A DNA stretch of 64,000 bases from Brevibacillus agri. GTDB taxonomy: Bacteria > Bacillota > Bacilli > Brevibacillales > Brevibacillaceae. The stretch covers positions 5,008,501-5,072,500 of the forward strand of contig NZ_CP026363.1 of assembly GCF_004117055.1 (NCBI RefSeq), read 5' to 3'. A model generated the notes under the pieces. The model was not told the DNA's origin. It worked only from the letters and a program-made list of their open reading frames with translations, and did no database searches. The position numbers and the translations under genes are program-made. This document shows, piece by piece, positions 8,518 through 16,822 of the stretch. How positions within the stretch are numbered: position 1 is the stretch's first letter; each line of letters opens with the position of its first letter.

Positions 8518-9088
8518 TCAATAATTATCCTGGTATGAGCTCTCATAACGAAACCCTTCATCTACCAACTCATGGTACTTGTAAAACAAAGAACCAATCC
8601 CTGTGATCCTTCCGTCTGTCTGTATTCCTCCCGTAGCTGCAATTTTGCGTCCTTTTACCAAGTTTTCACCTGTAAGCTGCTGGTACACCTTTAAAGCGCG
8701 AGACAGACTGCTTGAGTCCCCTTTAAAATCATCCCTGGCAATTACTTTCGCAGGGAGGGTATTCAAATCTAGTTTAGGAAATTCTTGATCTGACCTGGAC
8801 ATTTGCCTTCATTAATTTTTCTATGAACAATTGTTTGGTCATTTTCAGATCTTGCTTCCCATAAATATTCACTGTCACTGTCTCGTCTGGGATAGTTTGA
8901 GGATACCTTGTCCAATAAATGATCTTTGGTATAGAACTCTCACCGTTGATCGAGACAATTTGATCGCCATTTTGCAGGAAATTTTCAACTTTATTCAGAG
9001 CATTCACGCGAGCAATTTCCTCAAATTTTGGCTTCGGTATAGCCTGTTTGTTGCTTGCTTTAAGTCCCGTTCCAGCAAAAGGCAACAA
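8518..9088 (-). pseudogene. PDZ / Lon-type S16 protease remnant, frameshifted
   Basis: Two overlapping minus-strand frames join into one protein. The first (9088 to 8774) has a PDZ-like part (FLQNGDQIVSINGESS). The second (8802 to 8518) resembles the end of a Lon S16 proteolytic domain: KGDSSSLSRALKVYQQLTG, then GRKIAATGGIQTDGRITGIG and a lysine in SLFYKYH. This is the architecture of membrane-anchored YlbL-type proteases, but the N-terminal anchor is absent and the frame changes at about 8774-8802. The 5' end runs into the tcyP terminator. The serine could be the S in GDSSS; the normal motif is GPSAG. It is probably a decayed paralogue. Confidence 0.6.
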
Positions 9089-9131
9089 CCCCGGCTGCTC
9101 CTGCCAGACAGGCAGAACAACCGGGGTTGTT
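9084..9131 (-). terminator. Terminator of tcyP (usable on both strands)
   Basis: AACAACCCCGG at 9084-9094 pairs with CCGGGGTTGTT at 9121-9131. TTTT follows on either strand within a few bases. It lies 18 bases beyond the tcyP stop codon. Confidence 0.85.
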
Positions 9132-9148
9132 TTTCGCGTCTTTCAGTT

Positions 9149-10537
9149 TTACACCGTCACAGACTGCTGCTGTACTCCGTTGAACACTTTCGTATCCAAC
9201 TCTTTCGTCGCCCGGCTCGTCAACAGCCCGGCCGTCATGCTGCCGCTCACGTTGAGCGCTGTCCGGCCCATGTCGATCAGCGGCTCCACGGAGATGAGCA
9301 GCCCGACAATTGCCACCGGCAGGTTCATCGTCGACAGGACGAGCAGCGCGGCAAAAGTCGCTCCGCCCCCTACTCCGGCAACGCCGAAGGAACTGAGCGC
9401 GACAACGACGATCAACGTCAGGATGAACGAAGGCGTCAGCGGATCGACTCCGGCCATTGGCGCTACCATGACGGCCAGCATCGCGGGATACGTGCCTGCG
9501 CAGCCATTTTGACCGATCGACAGGCCGAAGGAGCCGGCAAAGTTGGCGATCCCTTCAGGCACACCCAAGTCTTGCGTCTGCGTTTTCACATTCAGCGGCA
9601 ATGCCCCTGCACTCGTGCGGGAGGTGAAGGCGAAGGTCAGGACAGGAAACGCCTTTCGCACGTACGTGATCGGGTTCAGTCCGGCAAAAGCCAGCATCAA
9701 CAGATGCACGACAAACATGAGCACCAGCGCCACGTACGAAGCGATGACGAATTTGCCAAGCTGCCAGATCGCATTGTAGTCGCTCGTCGCAGCTACGCGC
9801 GTCATGATCGCCAGCACCCCGTATGGCGTCAGGCGCAAAATCAGCGTCACGACGCGCATGATGATGGCGTGCAGCGCGTCGACGATTTTCGCGAACAATT
9901 CCGCCTGCTCGGGACTTTTCTTTTTCACGCCCAAATACGCAATCCCGATAATCGCCGAGAAAATGACAACCGCAATCGTAGAAGTAGCCCGATCCCCCGT
10001 CAAATCGAGGAACGGATTGGCCGGGAGCAGCTCCAAAATTTTTGCGGGCAAGGTCATGTTTTGAATATCGCCCAGCCGTTGCTCCACCTGTTCAATGCGC
10101 GCCGCCTCCGCTTCTCCCTGCTGGAACTGGCTTGCGTCCAGATTGAAAGCAAACGTCGAGGCGATCCCAATTGCGGCGGCAATCGCTGTCGTGCCGACCA
10201 GAAGCCCGATAATCAGCGAGCTGATTTTGCCGATGTTGTTGGCCAGCTTCATTTTGGTAAAAGCGGCAACAATCGAAATGAACACCAGCGGCATGACGAT
10301 CATTTGCAGCAGCTTCACGTAGCCTTTGCCCACGATGTTGTACCACTCGATGGAATCTTTCAGGACGTCTGATTTTACTCCATAGGCGAATTGCAGGATG
10401 AGTCCGAAAACAATCCCGATTCCGAGACCGACAAATACTCGCTTGGAAAAAGAAATATGTTTCTTCTGCATGGCATACAAGCCGCCAATGAATAAGAGCA
10501 TGATAATAATGTTGAGAATCGTAAGAAGTGTTGACAT
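9149..10537 (-). CDS. tcyP: L-cystine symporter TcyP
   Basis: A dicarboxylate/amino acid:cation symporter (SLC1/DAACS family) of 462 residues, the same length as B. subtilis TcyP. It is predicted to take up L-cystine with sodium or protons across the cell membrane. Several transmembrane helices are visible from the start (LLTILNIIIMLLFIGGLYAM). Hallmark stretches are the serine-rich motif TSRTSAGALPLNV and the NGCAGTYPAMLAVM loop. The ATG is preceded by GGGAGGGG. It is a single-gene unit with its own terminator. Regulation by the cysteine repressor CymR is typical of this gene in Bacillus, but I did not find a convincing box. Confidence 0.92.
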   Translation of the reverse strand: MSTLLTILNIIIMLLFIGGLYAMQKKHISFSKRVFVGLGIGIVFGLILQFAYGVKSDVLKDSIEWYNIVGKGYVKLLQMIVMPLVFISIVAAFTKMKLANNIGKISSLIIGLLVGTTAIAAAIGIASTFAFNLDASQFQQGEAEAARIEQVEQRLGDIQNMTLPAKILELLPANPFLDLTGDRATSTIAVVIFSAIIGIAYLGVKKKSPEQAELFAKIVDALHAIIMRVVTLILRLTPYGVLAIMTRVAATSDYNAIWQLGKFVIASYVALVLMFVVHLLMLAFAGLNPITYVRKAFPVLTFAFTSRTSAGALPLNVKTQTQDLGVPEGIANFAGSFGLSIGQNGCAGTYPAMLAVMVAPMAGVDPLTPSFILTLIVVVALSSFGVAGVGGGATFAALLVLSTMNLPVAIVGLLISVEPLIDMGRTALNVSGSMTAGLLTSRATKELDTKVFNGVQQQSVTV

Positions 10538-10595
10538 ATTTTCCCCTCCCTTTCTCCTTTGAACTCGTAATGTCCATCTTGTCGGTCTAGATATA

Positions 10596-10625
10596 GTTAT
10601 ATTACCAACAATCCCTACTGGTCAA
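10596..10625 (-). promoter_or_regulatory. Likely sigma-A promoter of tcyP
   Basis: On the minus strand, TTGACC (10625-10620) and TATAAC (10601-10596) are spaced by 18 bases. They lie 59-88 bases upstream of the tcyP start codon. Confidence 0.5.
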
Positions 10626-10752
10626 GTAAGACTTATGGATACACTGTCGAAACCTGCACTTTCTCCTTCGCTGATGTTTATGCGCTCCGCGCCGCTTTAT
10701 GCGTGTGCGCGCTCTTTTTCGCTGTTCGCCAGACGCTCCGCTTTTTTGCACG

Positions 10753-10783
10753 AAAAAAAGGAACCGCCACCAGGGCGATTCCT
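10753..10783 (-). terminator. Terminator of the GlsB-like membrane protein gene
   Basis: On the minus strand AGGAATCGCC and GGCGGTTCCT form a stem with a 5-base loop, followed by seven T. Confidence 0.85.
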
Positions 10784-10825
10784 GTCTGCTGTTTGCTTGT
10801 GCCAATGACAATTGTACTCGTGTGG

Positions 10826-11074
10826 CTACTTGGATTGTCTGCTGAGCAGTGTCCACAGCCAGGTGAGCATAGCCGCTCCGATTACCCCGGCAATGACGTT
10901 GAAGCCAGCCCACATCCACAGCCAATCGCCCAACACCAAGTCTCCAAGCCAGCTTCCCAGAAGCGCAGCGATGAGCGAAGCCCACCAGTTTGTTCCTGCC
11001 GCTTTTCCTGTCAAAATCATGTTCATTGCCCACCAGACAACGACGCCGACGACAGCCCATACGAACCAGAACAT
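10826..11074 (-). CDS. Small GlsB/YeaQ-like stress membrane protein
   Basis: An 82-residue protein with three predicted membrane helices (FWFVWAVVGVVVWWAMNMIL; ASLIAALLGSWLGDLVLG; AGFNVIAGVIGAAMLTWLW). The glycine-rich helices and the GDLVLG pattern resemble the GlsB/YeaQ/YmgE (transglycosylase-associated) family, which is linked to general stress but has no known biochemical role. I prefer the ATG at 11074, spaced 9 bases from AAAGGAAG, over the GTG at 11080. It is transcribed alone, with a terminator about 43 bases downstream. Confidence 0.7.
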   Translation of the reverse strand: MFWFVWAVVGVVVWWAMNMILTGKAAGTNWWASLIAALLGSWLGDLVLGDWLWMWAGFNVIAGVIGAAMLTWLWTLLSRQSK

Positions 11075-11202
11075 CCGCACACACTTCCTTTCTCATGATG
11101 GTAACGCTTGCATAAGGGCTCGAAAGATGAATGGATATCTACTATAATCCTATGAAGAAAAAAGCAAAATGTGCCTGACCACTTTCCTTTTCCCAAAACA
11201 AA

Positions 11203-11249
11203 AATACAGCCGGCCGCCCGCTTGAGCTGGTGGGGCGACCGACTGCCTT
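11203..11249 (-). terminator. Terminator of the nitrilase-family gene
   Basis: On the minus strand AGTCGGTCGCCC (11244-11233) pairs, with two G-T pairs, with GGGCGGCCGGCT (11219-11208). GTATTTTTG follows. Confidence 0.8.
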
Positions 11250-11269
11250 TTTACAGAAATCCCATGTAT

Positions 11270-12067
11270 TTAATTGGTGTACAGCTCTGCCCGGCGATTG
11301 GCGACGCTCGGCAGCTTGCCGCGCACGCGCTGAATCCGTTCCAGATCCAATTCTGTTATCAGCAAAGTTTCTTCTTCTCCGGCGCTGGCGATCACGACGC
11401 CCATCGGATCGACGATCATGCTGCGTCCCGCGAAAATGTTGCCAACCTGGTCAGCCGCGCACACGAACATCGTGTTTTCAATCGCCCGCGCCCGAACCAG
11501 CGTCTCCCAATGGTCCTCCTTCATCGCGCCCGCTACCCAGCCTGCGGGTACGAACAAAATATCCGCTCCTTGCAGGGCAAACTGCCGCGCGATCTCGGGA
11601 AAGCGCACCTCGTAGCAGACCATCAGCCCGATTTTGCCAAACTCTGTCTCCACCACGCGATACGGATTGTCGCCAGGCGCAATAAAGTCTGATTCGATAT
11701 AGGAAAAAGCGTCGTACAAATGCGTCTTGCGGTAGGCGTGAATCAGCGCGCCCTCGTGATTAAGAAAGACCGTCGTATTGTAGGCGCGGTTCTCGTCGCC
11801 GTCAATCGCTTCGAACACGCCGCACACCACGTAGAGGCCGTGCTGACGCGCCGCCTCCGCCAGTCCCGTCACAAACGGGCCGTCCAGCTTTTCCGCCACC
11901 TCGGCTGGCGTCACTCCCGACTTCGGCGTGGCTGGCGCGCTGTACATCTCCGGCAAAATGACAAAGTCTGCCCCGGCTTTTTTGGCTTTGGCGATATAGT
12001 CTTGCGCTTTTTGCAGATTCAGCGCTTTGTCCATGCTCGCTGTAAGCTGTGCAATCGCTACTTTCAT
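11270..12067 (-). CDS. Carbon-nitrogen hydrolase, Nit1/omega-amidase-like
   Basis: A cytoplasmic amidase of 265 residues in the nitrilase superfamily. The catalytic triad is complete: E40 (VILPEMYSAP), K114 (YRKTHLYD) and C151 (GLMVCYEVRFPE). The CYEVRFPE context resembles the Nit1/Nit2 branch (deaminated glutathione amidase or omega-amidase), which repairs or recycles keto-acid amides, so that is the likeliest role. The exact substrate cannot be read from sequence. The ATG follows a G-rich ribosome binding site. It is monocistronic, with a terminator downstream. Confidence 0.88.
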   Translation of the reverse strand: MKVAIAQLTASMDKALNLQKAQDYIAKAKKAGADFVILPEMYSAPATPKSGVTPAEVAEKLDGPFVTGLAEAARQHGLYVVCGVFEAIDGDENRAYNTTVFLNHEGALIHAYRKTHLYDAFSYIESDFIAPGDNPYRVVETEFGKIGLMVCYEVRFPEIARQFALQGADILFVPAGWVAGAMKEDHWETLVRARAIENTMFVCAADQVGNIFAGRSMIVDPMGVVIASAGEEETLLITELDLERIQRVRGKLPSVANRRAELYTN

Positions 12068-12234
12068 CTTCTATCCCCCGTCCTTCCCCTACGTGCAAAA
12101 TCTGTTTGCTCTTATATGCTAGTATAACGGATATTCGCCCAGTTCCAAGCAATAATGCTTTACCCGCCGTGCTCGTTGTATATAATGGACTAGTCATCTT
12201 TTGCACACCCCAGTTATCGGGAGAGGTGAGTTTT

Positions 12235-13027
12235 ATGTCTATCCGCATCAAGCTGCTGCTCTCCTACACGGGGATGCTCGTCATCAGTCTGCTCATGTTT
12301 GTTCTCGCCGCCAGCCTGTTTACGATTGCAGCCACAGGCGACATCCACAGCTTTCGCGATTTTTATAAAGTGTACTACTAGCTCAACCCGCTCACGAGCA
12401 GGAAGAGTCGATTTTTCTCGAACTGAAATACCTCGCCAAAAGCGAGCCGGACGAGCTGCTCGACAAGTCGTTGCTGCAAGACTACGATTTCAAGCTGCGA
12501 ACCGTCCGCGCCGGCCTGTACGTCCGCAGGAAGAGCAACCAGGTTTTCGAATCGCTCACCTTCAACCAGCCGGAGCTGGAAAAAAGCCTTCCGCCCTACG
12601 ACCTGAACAACAGCCAGATTCGCAACACGTTCAACATCGGGGAGCGCTTTTACGCCTACGCCAAATTTGACTTCCTCTACTCGGACGGGGCAAAAGGCAG
12701 CGTGTTTGTCATTCGCGAGCGCAGCCCGTTTGGCGAGGTGACCCGCAGTGGGCGACCATCGAGATCAGGGACAACGGGATCGGCATTCCCGAAGAAGCAA
12801 TCCCCCATCTGTTCGAGCGCTTTTACCGGGCGGAGCAATCGCGCAATTCCTCGACGGGCGGCAGCGGTCTGGGACTTTCCATCGCCCGCCAAATCATCGA
12901 GGGACACGGCGGCGACATCTGGGTGAAAAGCAAAGAGGGCGTCGGCACGAGCCTGTTTTTTACTTTGAGACGATCGAACTACCTGGGAGGGGCCAAGCCA
13001 CATGACGACGCGCATCCTCATCATTGA
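12235..13027 (+). pseudogene. Sensor histidine kinase remnant (HAMP, DHp and part of ATPase deleted)
   Basis: The start is intact: ATG at 12235 behind GGGAGAGGTGA, encoding MSIRIKLLLSYTGMLVISLL, a membrane helix typical of a sensor kinase. A TAG interrupts it at 12379 (YKVYY stop LNPL). The sensor domain then continues in another frame (DELLDKSLLQDYDFKLR to FDFLYSDGAKGSVFVIRE) up to about 12740. It jumps straight to the end of the ATPase domain in a third frame: RDNGIGIPEEAIPHLFERFY, then GGSGLGLSIARQIIEGHGG. The HAMP segment, the phosphoacceptor histidine and the N box are missing. The C-terminal piece overlaps the start of the response-regulator remnant. Clearly inactive. Confidence 0.85.
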
Positions 13028-13175
13028 AGACGAGACGACGATCGCGCAGCTCGAACGCGATTATTTTGAACTGAACGGCTTTCAGGTCGATCTGTGCCAC
13101 AACGGAAACGAAGGCTTGCAGCTCGCCCTGCGCGACGGGTCGGCGGCTGGGCTGGCGAATCCCGGGCCGAGCTGA
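13002..13175 (+). pseudogene. Response regulator remnant, first 45 or so residues
   Basis: ATG at 13002 behind GGGAGGGG begins an OmpR-type receiver: MTTRILIIEDETTIAQLERD, then LNGFQVDLCHNGNEG. The acidic pocket (EDE) is present, but the frame leaves the family after LALRDG, before the phosphorylated aspartate, and stops at 13175. The rest of the receiver and the DNA-binding domain are lost. It was the partner of the kinase remnant at 12235. Confidence 0.85.
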
Positions 13176-13196
13176 CAGTCGAATAAACCACTTTTC

Positions 13197-13952
13197 ATGC
13201 GAACAACCAAACGAGCAGAAAGGGGCCGGTTCGCCATGCTGCAAGCAAGTCTTTTGACCGTCGCCCTCCTGCTGGCAGGGTGTGCGGCGAACGTGGATAC
13301 GCTGCTTGCGAGCAGCGAGCAGCAAGCGACACAGGCGGAAAACGACGAAATGGACAAGCGAAATCAGGCGTTGCTTGCAGCAGTCAAGCAGGGAGACACA
13401 GAAACGATGCAAAAGCTGCTCGCGGACGGAGCCGACATCAACGCGACGGATGAACGCGGACGGACGTCTGCAATGATCGCGGTGCACACGAACCAGCTTG
13501 CGATGTTCAACCTGCTCGTGGAACATGGCGCGAACATCAACATCCGAGACGACCGCTCCGACAATCCGCTGCTGTACGCAGGCGCAGAAGGCAAGCTGGA
13601 CTTTGTGCGGGCCGCTATAGCGGCAGGTGCCGATACGACCATCACCAACCGTTTTGGCGGCACTGCCCTCATCCCCGCCGCTGACCGCGGGCATGTGGAG
13701 ATCGTCCGGGAGCTGCTCACTACTTCGGACGTCAACATCGACCACGTCAACAACCTCGGCTGGACCGCCTTGCTGGAAGCAGTCATTTTGGGAGACGGGG
13801 GCAAAAAGCACCAGGAAATCGTCCGGCTGCTGATCGAGCACGGAGCCGATGTCAATTTGGCCGATCACGATGGAGTCACTCCCCTCCAGCACGCCAAACA
13901 GCGCGGCTACAAGGAAATGATCGAAATGCTCACAAAGGCGGGCGGAAAGTAA
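13197..13952 (+). CDS. Ankyrin-repeat lipoprotein
   Basis: A 251-residue protein. The signal peptide has a basic start (MRTTKRAERGRF) and a lipobox LLAGC, so it should be lipid-anchored outside the membrane. Residues about 55-250 hold five or six ankyrin repeats (for example KLLADGADINATDERGRTSA; LLVEHGANINIRD; LLIEHGADVNLADHDGVTPL), which usually bind other proteins. A second start at 13236 has a better placed AAAGGGG, but it would remove the basic n-region, so I keep 13197 with some doubt. It follows directly after the two-component remnants and ends before its own terminator. The binding partner is unknown. Confidence 0.85.
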   Translation: MRTTKRAERGRFAMLQASLLTVALLLAGCAANVDTLLASSEQQATQAENDEMDKRNQALLAAVKQGDTETMQKLLADGADINATDERGRTSAMIAVHTNQLAMFNLLVEHGANINIRDDRSDNPLLYAGAEGKLDFVRAAIAAGADTTITNRFGGTALIPAADRGHVEIVRELLTTSDVNIDHVNNLGWTALLEAVILGDGGKKHQEIVRLLIEHGADVNLADHDGVTPLQHAKQRGYKEMIEMLTKAGGK

Positions 13953-13983
13953 GCCATTTGGCATCTGGCAGCCACAAGCAAAC

Positions 13984-14029
13984 AGGACAGGAACGTCAGT
14001 CAGAACTGGCTCTCCCGTCCTTTTTTTGT
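13984..14029 (+). terminator. Terminator of the ankyrin lipoprotein gene
   Basis: AGGAC.GGA and TCCCGTCCT form a stem with one mismatch, followed by seven T (14021-14027). Confidence 0.6.
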
Positions 14030-14150
14030 CCTGTTTTGTAGTCCAAAAGACTCGGTCGCGCCAAAACTTTTTCCAGCGTTGCGCGTATCACTAATAGAAT
14101 GAAGCTTCGCCTGCATATGATTGAATTTTTCGAATAGGAGTCGGCGTTCC

Positions 14151-15899
14151 ATGAATACTTTTGCATCCGTATCCATGCTGGAAACAGACAAGCCCATCCG
14201 CAAGGCGTCACCAGACCTCGATCCCCATATCGAAATGTACAAGCTCTATCTCACCTCCGAAGAGGCAGTCGAAATACATATCAGCAATTTGACGCATCCG
14301 TCCTCTGCCATCGAAGTGTATGACGTGCACGGAACGAAGCTGAGCGAAGCCCGCTTTGCTCCCGGCGGCAGCATCATCCTGCCCTTTTTCCCCGACGAAG
14401 ACGGCTTCTACTACATCAAGCTGACGATTGGCCCAGACCCCGACCCGCAGCACGCCTGTCAGTTGCACGTCGACAAATACGTTCGGCTGAGCGGCACGAT
14501 CGAGAGCGATCGCGTGTTTACGGCAAAAGGCGGCCCTTACCTGATCGGCCCTGAAGACGTGACCATTCCCGCAGGCGTCCGCGTCAGCTTTGAAGCCGGC
14601 ACCTCGATCAATGTCCGCTGCCAGCACAAGCTCATCGTCGAGGACAGCGGCTCCATCGCCTTCAACGGAGAAGCGGACAACCCCGTCGTCATCATCGGGG
14701 CGATCGACAACGGCAGCTCGCACCGCTGGAGCCAGCTCGTCCTCTCTCCCTCGGCCCAAACGAGCTTCACGCACATTCTCGTCCAGTACGACAATGACGA
14801 GGACGGCGTCGACTTTCTGGCCTCCTCGTCTCCTTTTGCCGATGGCGCTACGTCGCTGGAACAGTTCCAGGCCGATATCGCCAAAACGAGCTATTTGGAA
14901 AGAGCCGTCGTCGTGCCGCCCTCTTCCCGGCTCGCTTTCATCAAAACCTGGTTTCAGCAATCCAGCCCTTACCGTTTCAGCCTGTTTGGCGATCTGCTGC
15001 CGTTTGAGCTGTACTTCGGGATTGACGTCGCGACATTTGCCCACTGGGAAGCGGAAACGAAGCGGATAGACGAGCAGCGCTCCCAGGCCGGAGACGTGAA
15101 TTACTGGGACTTCGTCAACGGCAACTTCACCGCCGACCTGCTGGAAGCGACACACTTGTTTGCCAACAACCAGCAAAGCCCGGAGCTGCGCATCCAGCGC
15201 CTGATCGACTTTTTGCTGCTCGCCCAAAGCTGGCGCAAAAAGCACGGCTATTTCAAATGGTACGACTTGATCGACCCGTTCAACGAGCACGACGACGAAT
15301 TTTTCAAAACCTTTGAGGAGATGTCCTCCGCCTTCTGGCTGGCGCACAACACCTCGATCATTTACTGGGATACGATCGCCCGCGATTTGGGCATCTGGCA
15401 AAAGGAAAGCTTCTTCGAGCGGCAGTTCATCAACTCGGTCATCGTGCGCCTGCATTTCGCCGCCGACCTGCCGTTTTCGCTCACCGGGTACGGGAACAAC
15501 ATCCCGCCCGTCGGCTTTTTGGGCATTTCCATCCACTACGGCCCGCTGCGCTACCCGGAACAGTACCCTGCCCCCGGACCGGAATTTGACGTGAACTACG
15601 GCCCGCTCTCCATCGCAGAATATTTGAAGTTCATCCTGGAGTCGCTAGTCAAAGGTCAGACCAATCCCGTCTACACCTGGTGGATTCCTACCCAGGCGGA
15701 CAAAGACTTGTTCCAAATTCTCGACGAAAAAGGCATCTCGCTCGAATCGCCTCCGGAAGACTGGGACCGCGAATTTGTCCAGCCTGCCCAAAAGACATTG
15801 GAGGAAATTCGGGCGCACTACCTTGGGCATCTGACACTGGAGCACAGTCGAAGCGCGAAGGGATATTTGCAAACCGAAAGCGCCCTGAGCACGACCTGA
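14151..15899 (+). CDS. Unrecognised 582-residue protein with PPC-like and beta-helix-like N-terminus
   Basis: Not recognised as a whole. Residues about 20-105 look like a PPC-type jelly-roll (KLYLTSEEAVEIHISNL; SAIEVYDVHGTKLSEA; DGFYYIKLTIG). Residues about 130-200 look like the opening turns of a right-handed beta-helix (DVTIPAGVRVSFEAGTSINV; LIVEDSGSIAFNGEADNPV). The C-terminal 350 residues are rich in aromatic and acidic residues (QRLIDFLLLAQSWRKKHGYF; HDDEFFKTFEEMSSAFW) and match nothing I know. No signal peptide is visible at the N-terminus. ATG 14151 has AGGAG 11 bases upstream. The gene stands alone between two terminators. A structural or surface role is possible but unproven. Confidence 0.75.
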   Translation: MNTFASVSMLETDKPIRKASPDLDPHIEMYKLYLTSEEAVEIHISNLTHPSSAIEVYDVHGTKLSEARFAPGGSIILPFFPDEDGFYYIKLTIGPDPDPQHACQLHVDKYVRLSGTIESDRVFTAKGGPYLIGPEDVTIPAGVRVSFEAGTSINVRCQHKLIVEDSGSIAFNGEADNPVVIIGAIDNGSSHRWSQLVLSPSAQTSFTHILVQYDNDEDGVDFLASSSPFADGATSLEQFQADIAKTSYLERAVVVPPSSRLAFIKTWFQQSSPYRFSLFGDLLPFELYFGIDVATFAHWEAETKRIDEQRSQAGDVNYWDFVNGNFTADLLEATHLFANNQQSPELRIQRLIDFLLLAQSWRKKHGYFKWYDLIDPFNEHDDEFFKTFEEMSSAFWLAHNTSIIYWDTIARDLGIWQKESFFERQFINSVIVRLHFAADLPFSLTGYGNNIPPVGFLGISIHYGPLRYPEQYPAPGPEFDVNYGPLSIAEYLKFILESLVKGQTNPVYTWWIPTQADKDLFQILDEKGISLESPPEDWDREFVQPAQKTLEEIRAHYLGHLTLEHSRSAKGYLQTESALSTT

Positions 15900-15934
15900 C
15901 CGAGCTGGATTGAGCCGGAGCCGGAACGGGACGC

Positions 15935-15999
15935 AAAAAAGATGAGCCGCCGCGCAAAAAGAACAACTCCTTTTTGCAACGACGACGCTCATCTTTTTT
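15935..15999. terminator. Bidirectional terminator between convergent genes
   Basis: GATGAGCCGCCGCGCAAAAAG and its imperfect complement CTTTTTGC..GCTCATC form a long hairpin with A/T runs on both outer sides. It serves the 14151 gene on the plus strand and the esterase remnant on the minus strand. Confidence 0.85.
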
Positions 16000-16001
16000 A
16001 T

Positions 16002-16822
16002 TCACACGCTTCTCAAAAACAAGCGAACTGCGCGGCTGATGAACACGGGCAGCACCGAGATGTGATTTTCCCGCGCGAACTGTTCGAACTGAACGTCCAG
16101 CCCGCAGTCGGCAAAAGCCCCCAGCCGCTCGGCCACGCCGCGCGCATGCTCGTTAATCCGCGTCGGGTGCGTCTGTTCCTCTTCGCCTACTCCGATCAAC
16201 ACGTGTTTGCGCTTGCCACCTGGCTGCAACTGCGTGACAAAAGCTTGTTCCTCCGCGAAAATCAGCCGCTTGTACCAGTCAATGGACGGGCTTCCGGCCA
16301 AATAGGTGGAAAAAGCGTCCGGCCGCGTGTACAGCGCATGCAGAACGAACAGCCCTCCGAGCGAATGGCCGAGAATCGCCTGGCGCTCGCGATTGACCGT
16401 CGCCATGCTCTCCACCATCGGCCGTACTTCTTCCAACACAAAGCGCAGGAAATCATCTGCTCCGCCTTGGCGCGGCCATTCTCCCCCGCGCGAAAAAGGA
16501 GGCAGTTCCTCTACTGTCATCGGCAAGGAGTAATCGGTTAAGCGCGCAGTGGCAAAAGGAACCTCTTCGTCGTAGCCGAGCCCGACCACGACCGCCGGAC
16601 TGCCCTGGCCGTCCCTGCTCCTGCCTTGCAAGCGCACCGCCTCCACCACCGTGCCGATGACCGAGTTGGCATCGAGCACATACAGGACCGGGAAGCCTCC
16701 TCCGGCGCCTCGCCCGGCGGCACTGCCAAACAGATGCGGTACGTTTGCCCGCTGCCTCCTGCCTGCATCACGAGCTGCTTCGTCCACGGAATCGCTGCCG
16801 TTTCCCAAGCCGCGCCACTCAT
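16002..16822 (-). pseudogene. Siderophore-esterase-like alpha/beta hydrolase, frameshifted
   Basis: The start (MSGAAWETAAIPWTKQLVM) overlaps the stop codon of the upstream regulator remnant as ATGA at 16822. After PPGEAPEE the coding frame changes at about 16693-16705 and continues as FPVLYVLDANSVIGTVVEA to the end. The domain keeps the nucleophile elbow GHSLGG, the family motif VLYVLDAN and a C-terminal histidine region (FARENHISVLP). This fits the Fes/IroE/BesA esterase fold, which releases iron from catecholate siderophores. One base would restore the frame, in a G+C-rich run, so a sequencing error is possible. The partner genes support a siderophore role. Confidence 0.7.

Noticed and set aside
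8831-10372. 513-codon open frame on the plus strand opposite tcyP
   Set aside because: Arginine/histidine/glutamine-rich antisense translation without family features. TcyP on the minus strand is unambiguous.
14208-15536. 442-codon antisense frame opposite the unknown 582-residue protein
   Set aside because: No start signals, and its composition looks antisense. The plus-strand frame has a ribosome site and flanking terminators.
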